Source: Plasmodium brasilianum (lineage: Eukaryota; Apicomplexa; Aconoidasida; Haemosporida; Plasmodiidae). Taken from it: a stretch of DNA of 64,000 bases. The notes beneath the pieces were generated by a model. It did no database searches and was not told where the DNA came from. It saw nothing but the letters and a program-made list of their open reading frames with translations. Below, one piece after another: positions 11,864 to 25,366 of this stretch (position 1 is the first letter of the stretch; each line of letters opens with the position of its first letter). Location: assembly GCF_023973825.1 (NCBI RefSeq), contig NC_090125.1, positions 2,564,928 to 2,628,927 of the forward strand, read 5' to 3'. Made by a program: the position numbers and the translations under genes.

Positions 11864-14800
11864 CTAATCGCATAAGGATATGCACTGGTTAACTAGAGAA
11901 CTAATATTAACGTCGTTAGTAATTAGATTTTCCGGTATAGTAACGGATTGACAGCACATTTGACACATGTCGGTTAAGCACTCCTCTTTATTTGTATCAT
12001 TTTCACATGACTGTTTTAATTCTTCATTAGGGGATTTAATACATGATTTTTTAAGAAAATCCAAAATTTCAGATGTATGCACAACTTTATCATCTAATTT
12101 TTCACATAATTCTATGCACGATTTAGTATCTTCTTCATTTAATGAACCAATATTATCACAGCAGAGTTTGCAGAATTCATTTGGACAATTAGGATTTTCC
12201 TTATCATATTTACTACAATACGTTAATCTATCTATAATATCTTTGTGAGTTGCACAATAGTATATATCTTTTTTAACTTGATCACTTGGTTCTTCTTCAA
12301 ATGCATGTTTATCTATTTGGGCTTGTTTAACTTGTTCATCTGTTCGTTCAGAGGAAATATAATTATCATCCTGTTCAGTGTCTTTCTGTATTGTATCTTC
12401 TTTTATTTTAGAAAATATAGGCATAATGTTTTCAGTACCAATAGATGCAGGTGTAGGACTATAAGGTTTATAATCAAAAGGGTGTAGGAAAATATTACTG
12501 AAAGCAATATTATTACATCCGTAAGAAGTGAAACCAATTTGTTGTCCATCTTGTAAATCTAATCCTATTAAACTAAATATCGGGTAGGTCATCAAGCCAC
12601 TTCCCATATTAACATTAATATTGGTAGAACTGAACGATATGGTTACACGGTTCCATATATTTTCTTTATACCCAGAAATAATGGATTTGGCTAGTAACTG
12701 ATAGTTTCCATTTATATTTTGTCTTAAACGAGTAAAGTTAGAACCTATTTCTAATATCGTATAATTATTAGAATCATGAAATTTAAAAATTGCACCTACT
12801 ATACCATTATTACTACACTGAGGGTATAAGGAAAAATTTATTACACCAACTTGACAAGTTTTATTTTGTAAAATAATAAAAGAAGGAACTTCCTTATTTT
12901 CATCCCCTTTAATATTAGATTTTTGTAAAATTACATGTTTTTCTTTCCCTATATTATTATCATAAGACCAATCAGATGGTCCACCAGTTCCGTTTTCAGG
13001 ATCATATATGATATACGACTTATTGAACTTTCCAACGAAAAATTCTTCATATATATTGCAACTTAAGGGAGAAATATTTTTATATGTCCTTTCTTTTGTT
13101 AGGCATTCAACAGACTCAACAACTGGCTTTGTAAATTCAACTGAATCAATTCCGTATGTATAAAAACCTATAGTACCAGCAGTGTTATAATCATCATTCA
13201 CTATAATATCAGGAATGGGAGATTCGTATAAAGGCTTAACCGTTTTAATAACACTTATGTTTATTTTAGAACCAATACATTCTATTCTTACTGCACACCA
13301 ATTAGCTTCTTCAAATCCAGGATCTTTTATTATAGCTAATTCTGTGGGTTCATTATTTTGAAATTTTATTAATCTCTTAAATCCATTTTGACCATTATTT
13401 AATTCTAACATATAATAATTATATTTATCATATGCTCTGAAAATTAATCCAACGGATCCTGTTCCCTTCACATATATGTAAGTTGAAAACACAAAATCGA
13501 AAAAAGATTTATACCTTAAAAAAGCATATGTACCGGTAAATAAATTATTCATCTGAGGAGAATTTAAAACGCGTACATTTTGTGTCAAGGTATATCCAAC
13601 CATTCCTTCGTTTACTGGATTATCAAGTATTTTCCACTTTCCTCCTTGTTGTAGTTGTACTGAATTTACTATTTCGAATGTATCATATATATCATTTTCT
13701 GTACTGATGTCTAATTTCCACGATTCAAATGCTTTCTGTCGTAGTCTTTCATCTATTAATATTTCTAATTTATATTTTCTCTTTTCCAATTCTGAAGTAA
13801 TTTTTGAGGATAACAATTTTATCATATGAGATACCTTTTGTACATCTTTTAAGGTTTCATTAGATAATAATTCTATATTTTTTTCAAAATTCTCTGTTGG
13901 TTTTAAATACCTCCTAGCATTAGAAACTATTTTCATTGACTGCTTATTAATTAATGCTAAAAATGTTGGATCAGTACTTCCGACTTGTTTGTTAACTATC
14001 ATAACTAAATCATTTATTGCATCAGCTGTTGATGAGTCTACGTATATATTTTCCTTCTCATCTATTCCACTTCTACTAGTATCAAGTTCAAAAAAAAAAA
14101 AATTGGACATCTGTGTATTTTTACCAGGACATTTTGGAGGAACATTAAAGAGTTTAAAAGCAAACTCTTGGTTATCATTTATGTAATTTTCTGAAATAAT
14201 TCCATTTTGAAATGTACCTTCATATTCACCAAGTCCATTTACAACTCTTAGATGTATTAAATAATGTTTATCATAAACACCTGAATGGATAGCTGACAAG
14301 CATATAGAACTATCTTCGGAATATACGTTTGCTTCCCCTCCTATGATACTTTCTTCTGTTTCTCGTTCTAAACAATCATGAGGGCATTTAATTAGATACT
14401 CACTTCCAACCACTTTATCTATTTCGTTAGCTTGTTTTAGTGTCGTTTCACAACTTAAATTTACAAACGGTTCAGGCAGATTAATTGAATTTATATTGTC
14501 TGAACAAACAAAAGCTGACATTTCAGAATTAGAAGAATCAAAAAAAAGAACCCCTTCATTATTTACTCCAAATGTATTCCCTACAGGAGTTCCAAATTTT
14601 GTTACAACAGTATGAACATTTTCTTGAAAATCTAACGAAAAAAATGCTTCTGTTTCACGTCTAATAGCTAAAGGAACTGGATTGGTTATGTTTATATCCA
14701 TGATATAAAACAAGTGTTTCAATACATGTACTTGATTTTCATGATGTAAATGAATGGGATCCAATCCATAAGTGGCACATACATTTTCTACATCCTTTAT

Positions 14801-17090
14801 TTTGTTAATTAGGCTAGTATCTACTGAAGGAATATAATATGTACCTCCAATTTTCATATCACAAAATACTCTTAACACATCCTGAGAACATGATGGTAAT
14901 ACATAATAAAAACCAGAGGGTGAACTAGGTAATGTCATTTTTAAATGAAAACAGTTATCAGCTGGGTTTTCTGGTGTTTGTCCTAATTCTTTTGTAGAAG
15001 TTGAATAGTAAGAACTTAAAGAATTTATTTTAATTATATTTTGTGTCTGACTAATCACATCATAAATATTTTTAAGAATAACATTTTTTATATTAAGTAT
15101 ATCGCTATGTCGTTTCTCTTTTTCTACTTTACATTTTTTCATTTTTGGGTTCAATTTTTGAATTTTCAAAGCTTCGTTTTGTATTTTTTCAGCATATTGT
15201 TGTAGTTCATAATCTAATCGTTTTAATTCTTTACCTTCTTGCATATTAATTTCGGATACAAATTCGAAGAAATATTTATCTCTAGCATCATCTGAATCTT
15301 TTATTTTTTCACAGTCATCAACAATGGATTTAATTCTATTAGCATAGACAGAAAATTTTTTTATCCCATAATATAAATTATCTTCTTCAGCAAATTCAGG
15401 ATTAGGAGACATAAGTTTTAATTTAATGAATTGAGCTTCTTCATTATGTAGATTATTAATAGTACTTCTTAAAAAGTTTGCTAAATTACTACTAACTTCT
15501 TTGTAGTTTTCTCCATCCTTACTTAACATTATAGAATATTTAGTAGCTGGATATTTCCAATCAATTATACATTTTTGTAATTTATATTTACTTCCTAGAT
15601 TAATATCAAAATAAACAGAATCAGGAGCGGTGTCTATGGTAAATGGTTGAGAAGCCCAAAATGTATCTAGGTTCCCGTCAACAGCTTTATCTGTAGAAAA
15701 GTTTTTACCATCTCTTGATAATGTAGATGTAGCTTGTTTATGTAAGGAAACATCTACACTACCTGATTTAGATCCATCTTGAGACAGGCAAAAGTTTCCA
15801 TCTCTTAACATTTTTAATTGATTGTTTGGTAATAATTTCCATGAACTACGACCATCATTATGTTCTAAACTAGAATTACAATCTTCCATTATGAGTTTAC
15901 CTCCATTAGCTATCATGTTATCTTTTAAAGTTATACATAAATTATTTATTGGATTATATATTTGATTATTCGCATTCAATTTCCATAAGTCTCTACCATC
16001 TAAATAAGACATAGAAGTAATACATCCATCTAAAACTACTTCATTTGTTTCATCTATCTGCAAACATAAATCTTGAGTAAGGCTAGTCATTCCACTTTGT
16101 ATTCTTAGCGTTGAATCCCCTGAACCCAGTGCATTCACAAAGTTAATACCAAAATATTCATGTATGGCATGTCTCATGAGTAGCCTAATTGATTTCGCCC
16201 TAATTATGTGGTTGAATATAATATTTTGGACGACGTTCCCTGAAGATGGTTAAAAAGTGTGTTACTGGTGATATAGCAGTAGAGAGCGCCATTTTTGTGA
16301 AAGTAGCTGTGCATTACGTGTTTCTATATTTCTACATTTCTGTATTTTTGTACTTTATTTCTGTCTTTTAATTATTTTTTTGCTTTTTTCCAGCCCTCAT
16401 TAAAATTTTTCTTTTTTAGCTAACTCTCATTGAAATATTTCTTTTTTATTTAACTCTCATTGAAAATTTTCTTTTTTATCTAATACTCATTAATATTTTT
16501 CTTTTTTATCTAACACTCATTAAAATTTTACTTTTTTGCTAAAACTTGTTAAAGTTTATATTATCATTATTTTATTTTTCTTTTCAGCTCATTACTTACT
16601 AATATTTTTACTTTTCTATTTTTTTTTCCTTTTTTTTTTTGTCCTTTTCAGCTCATTGCATTTATTTCTGTTTCCCTGCACTGTTTTGCTTACCAGCTCG
16701 AGATTCAATAACTTGGTATGGCACCACCTCTTCGTATGGCTCATTTCCATCGTAGCTAGCTAAAACAGAAACTTCCCCAGGGGAATAAGCCCAATGAATT
16801 GTAAGTCCATTTAGTGATCTAACATTTTTTAAGTGTCCTGTCCACGAAATAATATCATTAGCATTATGTTTTCCCTCCGAACACCAATAACCTGATCCTC
16901 TTGTTAGGGCATTATCTGCGGCATACTGAGGTAATCCATTTTCTCCGACACTTGGAAATGTAGAAGTAGCCTCACAATTATCAAATTTAAAAAAAGTATT
17001 ATTTATCTCATCTTCACTATTCACAAAAAAAACATGGAACAAAAATAATACGAATGCATAATTACAAAACAACTTTGCCATTCTTTTCAT
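11864..17090 (-). CDS. CCp2: LCCL domain-containing adhesion protein CCp2 (LAP4)
   Basis: Two exons: 17090-16694 and 16239-11864, donor G|GTAAGC, acceptor TTCAG|GG. The total is 4773 nt, 1590 aa. A signal peptide spans about residues 1-25. Domains in order: discoidin/F5-8C (about 30-165, split by the intron), ricin-type lectin with repeated W-K-L (about 173-285), second discoidin (about 298-435), helical linker, neurexin-collagen-like NEC region (about 555-700), LCCL with conserved cysteines (about 720-840), two concanavalin/levanase-like beta domains (about 985-1360), and a C-terminal Cys-rich ApicA region (about 1450-1590). There is no membrane anchor. This architecture is shared by CCp1 and CCp2; I chose CCp2 because PF3D7_1455800 lies beside the same AP2, ferlin and adaptin genes. 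LCCL proteins form complexes on sexual-stage parasites and are needed for development in the mosquito. Expression is expected in gametocytes. Confidence 0.93.
16395..16545. repeat. 30-bp minisatellite in the CCp2 intron
   Basis: About five imperfect copies of a unit of the form aactctcattgaaatatttc plus ttttttattt. It lies wholly inside the intron (16240-16693). Confidence 0.8.
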
Positions 17091-17294
17091 TATTATTTAT
17101 ATTATTTTTACGCAATTAAAATAGGAAAAAAAAAAAAAAAAAAAGTCTACACATACACGCGTCCACACATGTACAAAGAAAAAAATTAGTATGTATGTAT
17201 TTAATAGGAAAATAAAATATTTTTATACATATAAAAATAACAACCAGAGAAAATTAAAATTTAAATCTTAGCGGTGTACCTCTTTTAAGATAAT

Positions 17295-17352
<58 letters not shown>

Positions 17353-20300
17353 ATATGTGTATGCATGCTTATAAATGTGTGCATAGTACGAAACAACTAA
17401 CGTTGTAGAGGCTTAAAACATCAAGCGTAATTACAAGAAGAAAAAAGTAAAAATAAAAAAAAAAAGTGTGCACAGTAGAATGGGAATTCCATAACAAATC
17501 ATACAGCATAAAAAAAAAAAAAAAAATTTTTATTTGTTTGTATTTACGTATGTACATATTTCTGTATACATGTACGTGTATATATACATATATTACACAT
17601 GCGTATAATTCATTGCTACATATTATTTTATTCGTCTACTTGTGTTTACCTATGTAAGCATATTACATTTTTTTCTTTTTCTTTTTCTTTAAACTTTTAT
17701 ATATTTACTCTTTGTTTAAATTCGCATTTGCACAGTTTTAAATTCTTCTTGCGCTGCGCGTTTTTTTATTTATATGCACATCTTAAGCGTAGAAAAAAAC
17801 ATTTTGATCTTAATTAATTTTTTTTTTTTGGACACACACGAAAAAAAAAAAGAAGTATATATACACATAAATGTATATGTATTCATATGCTGAAATGTGT
17901 GTGTATACCTACATATATATATATATATATATACCTGTATGAATTTGCATTTGTATGCTTGGTCTACATAATATGCAATTCTTACAACTTAAAAAAGAAG
18001 AAATGCTCCTTTTATGTTAACAATACCCTCAAAAATGAATATATGAACAATATAGAACAGAAAAAAAGTAGAAGAAAAATGCAGGCTTTATTACCATCTC
18101 TTATATTAGTTAAACGTTTTACACATTTCTTTCAAAGAAAATAAAAGACACTTTTAGCGTCTACTTTCTTTTTTTTTTGTTTTTATTTAATCTTATTCGA
18201 ATATTACAAATTCGTTTATATTTTGTTAGCGTTTGGCTTTAAGATCCCATAATGTATCAGAAATAGTAATACGCATAAATATATATACATATCTCTTTTG
18301 TATAACCCTTTTTAATAGGCAATAAAATATTTTACAACTTAAATAGTAGTCGCAGAAAAAATTATTGTTATATTTATGAAGTAATAAAATTAAATATAAT
18401 GTCATGTATGAAAATAATTGTTCATATGGTCCCAAAAATTTCGTACAAAATGTCACACAAGACTGAGTATGCGTTACCTGATTAATTAGATATTAAAAAA
18501 AATTATTTTGACAATTTCTTTTTCTATGTAAGTCATTCTTTTATTAAATATATATTTCTTTTTTTAATTATTATAAAAATGAGGAAATAAAATATAAGGA
18601 AATGAATGGAAAAGAAAGGAAATAAGCCGAAAAGAAACAAAATAAAAGGAAAGAAAAAGAATGGAAAAAACTTATTCATAACTGTGCATCTGGAAGTAAG
18701 TTAACTAACACCTTTTCTTTTAATCCTAGTTTTTTTCAAAAATACAGGAAACATGGTAGGACTAAACGTATTTCAGTAAAAATGTCCTTAATAACATTGA
18801 TATAATTAGGAATATATTCAATGATGAATTACTTTTAAATAATATATAAAGAAGAAAGCGATAGAATTATGAAAAGATACTAGTCTTCGCAGTGTTACTT
18901 GTGACTACTTGAAAATGTTTAATACTTGTAATTTCACATATCATGGAAGTTATTAATTGTTAACTTCTTTTTATACATTATGTTACCTTTTTTTTTTTCT
19001 TTATTATTTTTTTATATATTAATTTACTTATATATATATATATATATATATATTTTAAATAAATCTTTTTAAACTCTTAGGTGTAAAAAACTTTCATAGA
19101 CAAAGAATTCCTACACATTTTGAATTTCAATCAACCTAACATATGGTATGGAAAACGAAATATTTAGTACGGTTTAAGCAATAATAAATTATTTCACTAC
19201 GGAAAAAGAAAACATAAGGTTAATTAAAATATTATTTTTCCTATCTTCAGTTCTAACATATCTGTAAAATTTTATACACATAAATTTAATGATAGCTACA
19301 CGTTATACACAATCGATTTTTATATAAAATTAAATACATATTCACTATATATATATCTGTATGTGTATATATATACACATATATTTACGTATATATATAT
19401 ACATATATATATATATGGTATAAAATTAAAAGAGTGTTATTTAATTATATATATATATATATATATTGAAATTTTTCATATAAACATTTGAATTTTTTTT
19501 TTTTAAATATATATATTTTTCATTATATATATACATATAGTAATATACATATTAACAGCTAAATTTTCAAATGGTCCATTTTGTTCAAATATTTAAAAAA
19601 TCCATTTTTCATAAAATAATAAAAATATAATAAAACTACTATTAATATTCTTCTGCGTACAATTTGTTTAAAATTTATTATTTTCTTACTTTTTATTAAA
19701 ATTAAAAAATAATGGATTATTCGTATAACAGTTTATAATTTTCCGATTTTTATTTAAACAAGTAAAAGTTCGCAATATTATAAAAAAAAAAAAAAGGAAC
19801 ATGGGGGCATCAATATGAATTTACCATATATATATAAAAAAGAAAAAAATTCATTTTAATATAATTTAAAGTAAAAAAAAAAAAAGATTATTTTCAGTGA
19901 ATAAATGTGATTAGTGTAATGTCAAATATAGATATATACAAATATATATATATATGTATATATACATGTGCATGTAAAAATCTTATATTACTTTATCAAA
20001 GTAAAATATTAGTAACAAAATTCTTCTTAATATTGTCAAAAAATGGATAAGAACAATCGAACCATAGAATAATAATGATGATAATCAATGCCTTTTTAAT
20101 TTTTTTAACATAATAGAATAATCAAATTTTTCTTTTAATTTTTTCTTTTTTTTTTTAATATTTATATGGTTATCTTCACCGTAGCACGTATTTAATACAT
20201 ATATATATATATATATATATACAGATGAACATATAGATATATAGATATATACATACACAGATATTTAGATAGATATATAGATAGATATTAACATATATAT

Positions 20301-20498
20301 TAAGATAGATATTAAGATAGATATATATGTAGATATGCAGAAATAGACATACACATATATGTATAAGTACCCATATATACGCAAACTGATATATACATAT
20401 AAACACGTACAGACTTATATTCATAGGTAGAAACATTTATATATACAAATATATTTTTCCCCAGTACATGTAATATTATATTCTTCAAATATGTAACA
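17091..20498. other. Divergent intergenic region, promoters of CCp2 (-) and the 20499 gene (+)
   Basis: 3.4 kb of very AT-rich DNA with (TA)n tracts (17310-17332, 19031-19052, 19449-19466), poly(A) runs and an AGATAGATATATA repeat (20240-20335). A minus frame at 18226-18456 (76 codons) has a coding-like end (DTLWDLKAKR) but no supporting exon, start context or family. Nothing else is supportable. Confidence 0.5.
20240..20340. repeat. GATA/TA-rich degenerate microsatellite
   Basis: Irregular run of agatatatag and agatagatat motifs directly upstream of the gene starting at 20499. It is probably untranslated leader or promoter DNA. Confidence 0.6.
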
Positions 20499-21417
20499 AT
20501 GGCATCATCTCAAATACGACAGTTTGCCACCTTAATAGATCAATTACCTTGCGAAGCTGATGATTTTAACTTAATGGAGAATTTTGAAGATTACAGTAAA
20601 TGTTTCGAAGGTTCAATACATGCTAATAACTTGAAAAGCTCAGACTCTTTTTTCTCCTTCAATTCGAATTTAAGTGATTACATAAGCAATATATCTAAAA
20701 GTCAGTTGAATATAAAGTGCAGCAAGATAAATGGTAAAAATATTTCCAATTCGTCAAATAAGGAAAATGAAAAATCTGTTTTAGAAAACACTATTAATTC
20801 GAGAAATAAAACTAATGAAAAGGAAATTTTAAAAAATTTCAATGTGAATAATTTAATTAAAAGTGAGTCGAACAAATGCACAAATATCAATCCTATTGCA
20901 AATGATACTAAAGAAATATTTTTTGATGAAAATTATATAAATAAAAACCAAAATCATAGTAATTTCAACTCGTTATTTGTTCACGCTAATGACTTAAAAA
21001 AAGAGGAGAAAAGCAATTATATCGAACTACTGAATAGTGACACGGAGGGAACCTATTGTAAATATGGAATAAATAAAAGAAAATCTTTATGTAAAAATAG
21101 TCGTAGTGAAGTTATTAATCGTAATAATGAATATTTAACAGATATTAATTTTTCAAATAATAATAAAAACAATGAAGATATTTCACTGTACACTTTTAAT
21201 GATCCTTATAATGATAAAACATGTGAAGATAACGAAGAAAATATTGTTTACAGATATAGCATAAACATGCTTTCCTCGAAAAATGAAAGTTGTAACAATG
21301 AAAAAAATGTGGACAAATTTAAGATAGGTTCAAGCGTAAAAAATAAGGTTGAAAAAATTATTGTAGACGAGCCATCATACAGCTACAAAAATATTGCTAG
21401 TTCAGGTAGGAAAAGGG

Positions 21418-21449
<32 letters not shown>

Positions 21450-23431
21450 GTACATCAAAATTGACAATATTAAAATTGTTTATGTGCCTCAATATATTTT
21501 TATAATTAACACTTGTTCTTTTAAGCTATATTACAAACACATTTCATTTTATTATTGGTATTTTTAGTTTTTGTTTTGTTACGATTATAAATGCGAATAA
21601 TAATAAAGCAAATGAAATTATTTTTTTGTTACACGTTTCCTTGATTGTTTTCTGTTTGATTTATTTTTGTTTACTCAATTGATTGTTGTTCATTTTTTAT
21701 TGTTAATTTTTTTGAGTACCTGCTTGCATGTACATGTATTATTTCGTTCTACATGATTTTATTTATATATGAATTTATCAATTTTTTTTTTTTTTTTTTT
21801 TTTGTTTTATGGCTACTTAAAATTTTGTGTGCACTACAAATTAGTAACAATTTTCAACGAAAGTGCAAATAATTTTCCTGCCCTGTTTTTTTTTTTTTTT
21901 CCTGTATGTACATAAATACAATTATATCTTTTTATATTTATTTTGCTTTAATTATGTAGGAGCAGCAATTAAGGAGAATACCCAAAATGTTTTATACAAT
22001 GATAAAAAAAACGGGAACAATGAACGAAATAGAGAGCACACGAATAACAGTAACTTAAATAATTTCCTTAGGAATAGTAACATAAAGAAGATAAATAAAA
22101 ATGTTAATGTAAAAATTTCAAATAATGACAATTCAACAGTAATTGATTATAAAGATTTTTATAATATGCTAAAAAAAAGTGACGATTTTAATAAAAATAT
22201 ACTGCTCTCAAAAAAAGCGAAGGTAATTAAATTGGACTCGAACAAATCGTTAGTTATATTTCCAGTTAATATGAATGAATATGGAGATAAATATATTGCA
22301 GTAAATCAGAAGGACTTACTAGAATATATATCTTCATCCATTGAAATTGATAATGAAGATCTTTCTTCGTTGAAAATAAAAAATTATCAAAAAGAGAAAG
22401 AACTGCAGAATATAAAAACTGCATATAGTATGCAAACAACTAATATACATTATTTGATAAACAGGGTTATATTTAAAGAATGTGAATATGAGAATTTAAA
22501 AAATAAAAGTCTTACATTAGAACAAGAGATAAATAAGTTAATTCAAGAAATTAATTCTCTTATAAGTCAGAATAAAGAAGGATTATTTATGCAAAAAGAA
22601 TTTATTGATTATAAATGTAAATGTATATTAAAATTACAAGAATTACAACCCCTATTAGGTAAATATTATTTTGATATTTTTACATATATAACTTCTTGTA
22701 GAACTTTAGGACAGTTAAGTATATGGATACCTGCATTTCAAAAAAAAAATGATTCATTAGAAACGATTGCAAATAATTTAATTAAAATTTTGTTAAGTGG
22801 ATTAGGTGCACCTATTAATTCGTGTCCTCAGTATTTTCTGTATAACAAAAAATTATTGAAAAAGTCTATATCCATTGAATCTGAAGAAGATACCTTTATT
22901 AATAATTTAGCAAAGAGAAAAATAATTGATAATTATTTGGTAAATAATTTAAATAGCTTCAATACAACAAAGGAAAATAATTCTCATTTTTCTAATAGTC
23001 ATTCATTATCATTTAATAGTGAATCTTCTTCTCTCTTGGGAACAGAAGAATTATTTTTTAATTCTTCAAAATTTCCTTCCATGCATTCAGTTATTTTAAA
23101 AAATTGTAAGGATCAAAGTAAAAAGGAGAAATATTTTAATAAATTAAATAGGTCTAATACAACACCCGAGCATTTTTATATAAATAATGAGTCGTATTGT
23201 TATAGTAATGTGTATAGTAATAAGAACAAACAAGATATTTGTGTTACTAATATCCAAGATGAAAAAAAATTAGATAATGGTACAATGTTACAGGAAAAAC
23301 AAAATATTGTTAAGCGGAAGCAAAGTATACCAAATGATGAAGAAAAAGAAATAAAAAAAATTAGATTCAATGGAAAAATGATGAACACAATTAATTTAGA
23401 ACGGGATAATAATATACTTACAACAGACTGA
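20499..23431 (+). CDS. Conserved Plasmodium protein, unrecognised, coiled-coil region
   Basis: Exons 20499-21405 and 21960-23431 (donor TCAG|GTAGGA, acceptor TATGTAG|GA). The total is 2379 nt, 792 aa. Residues 1 to about 300 are low-complexity N/S/K with a conserved-looking start (MASSQIRQFATLIDQLPCEA). Exon 2 encodes a compact block of about 220 residues. It begins near KKAKVIKLDSNKSLVIFPVN, runs through a heptad-rich segment (NLKNKSLTLEQEINKLIQEI), and ends around GQLSIWIPAFQKKND and LLSGLGAPINSCPQYFLY. This block looks like the functional core. No catalytic motif, signal peptide or membrane segment is visible. The frame ends at TGA 23429-23431, but coding-like sequence continues in the same frame (see next entry), so the annotated stop may be recent or a sequence error. 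Synteny suggests PF3D7_1455700; function unknown. Confidence 0.8.
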
Positions 23432-24268
23432 GAGGGAATTGTTTTAAATGAAATAAAAAATAAATTCAGTGAAACACAAAAATCAGACGAAAATTATGGA
23501 GATATGAAGGAAGTAGAAATTCTTAAAGAAAATGAAATTTTAATTGGTAATGAAATAGAAGCAAATGTTTTATACACACAACAAATAAATAATAATATTG
23601 TGCTGTGTAAGAAGAAGAGTGACTATTCTAGTGAGACGCATATACAGGAATATTGTTCAGAAAAGGACGGATACAAGAATAACAATGCTCCTGAAACATT
23701 TAAGAGCGCGAATGGAAAAAAGGAAATAAAAGCGAATAAGGAAAAAGAAAATAATAAGTTAGATACCATGGGCGATGTTATAGAAATAAAAGATGTAATA
23801 GAAACGAGTGCAGAGATAGTACATAATGAAACAGAAAATATGTAAAAGGGATAGAGAAAAAAAAGAAAGAAAAAAAAAAGGTACAATTAATAGAAAATAT
23901 GAAGCAGGAATTATATAAAAGCAAGGACACATAAAATGATCGAATTGAACTAAGTGATAAAAAGAAAGTGATAGATTTAGGGAAAAAAAAAAAAAAGAAA
24001 AGCATAGAACAAGAATTAGTTAGAAAAAGATGTATAGGAGCATTAGGATTTACTTTAAAAAAGAGGTTCTGAAGAAAGAGATACAGAAATACATTTTGAA
24101 ATAAAATGTATTAAACGAAGACAAAATGAAGAGTGGACAAATAATAAATTGGTAATTAAAAATAGTAATAAATCCTATGATATGAACAACCAAATATGTA
24201 TTAGAACAGAGATATACAATATAGAAGAAGAAGAGGGTGAAAATATAAAAACAAAATTTATGAAATGA
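23432..24268 (+). pseudogene. Decayed or interrupted C-terminal coding tail of the 20499 gene
   Basis: Immediately after the TGA, the same frame stays open for 137 codons to TAA 23843-23845. Purine-rich, Lys/Glu/Asn-type codon use is unchanged. After more stops, a coding-like block appears in another frame at about 24001-24060 (SIEQELVRKRCIGALGFTLK). It then returns to the original frame at 24062-24268 (EIHFEIKCIKRRQNEEW and onward), the switch lying at an A6 run. This is the pattern of a tail that lost selection after an early stop. Alternatives are assembly errors in homopolymers, stop-codon readthrough, or a separate ATG at 23504. Confidence 0.55.
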
Positions 24269-25331
24269 AAAAAGCTTCAAAAGGACAATGTAGAAGGATG
24301 GAGTGTATATTCATTTTTTCAAGGAAGAAAAAAAAAAAGAGTTATTTGTAAGGTATATATATATTATATATATATATATATGTAAATTTTTAAATTAAAA
24401 ATTTATAAATAAAATTGCTATTTTTTTTTTTTTTTACAAATGTGGTTACTATATGAAGTTACTTTATTGTGATGTGTTATTTGTTTTAGTAAATGCAGAA
24501 AAAAAAAAAAATGTGTTACTATATTATTGATAGAATAAATGGCAATGTAAAAAAAAGATAGTTAACAAGGTAACTACTAAGTGAAATAATTTTTTTTATA
24601 TAAATAAAAGAGTCATAATAGGGAAATATTCATTATATAATGATGCCTAAGGATAAAGATAATAAAAGGAGATATATCAAGGGGAATGTTAAGAAAAAAA
24701 AAATATATAAAAAAAAATATAAAAAAAAAACATGAAATGTAAGTTATTAAACTTAAAGTTCCTATTCTGTGTATAGTGCAATTCCGTACAGGGTAGCGAT
24801 TTACTTTTGTGTTAGATATTTTTATGTGAATAAATAACAAAAACATGCAGTTGTATTTTTACACGTTATATTAATATTAAATAAATGTTTTATATTTTTT
24901 GTTTCATTTAAAAGCTATACATATGTACATATGCATATATTTCTTATACATGCACATTCATGTCTATATTCTCAAACTTCAATATTACATAATATTTGGA
25001 CTGGCAATTAAAACAGCTGAATACTGATTTATTTTTTTTGCACACTTCCGTTTTTAAGTATGATAATAATTTTTTTCATTGATTTTTGTTCAACTACAAA
25101 AGAAAAATACAAAGAAAAAAAAAAAAAAAAATGTTGAAAAGTTTGTAATATTTATTAAGCTCATAAAAATTCTTCAAATATTTTTTATTTGTTTCAAGAT
25201 GTTAAGTATTATTCATATAAAATGTTAAAGGGGAAAAGGATCTATTTTGTGTTTACTCCTTTTAGTGAAATATTAAAAAGGAAGTTACACCAAGAATCTT
25301 TCCGTATTATTCTGATTTTGTTAAAAATTTG

Positions 25332-25366
<35 letters not shown>

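Noticed and set aside
18226..18456. 76-codon minus frame ending DTLWDLKAKR
   Set aside because: Composition is borderline, but there is no family, no joined exon and it lies in a promoter region; left for transcript data.
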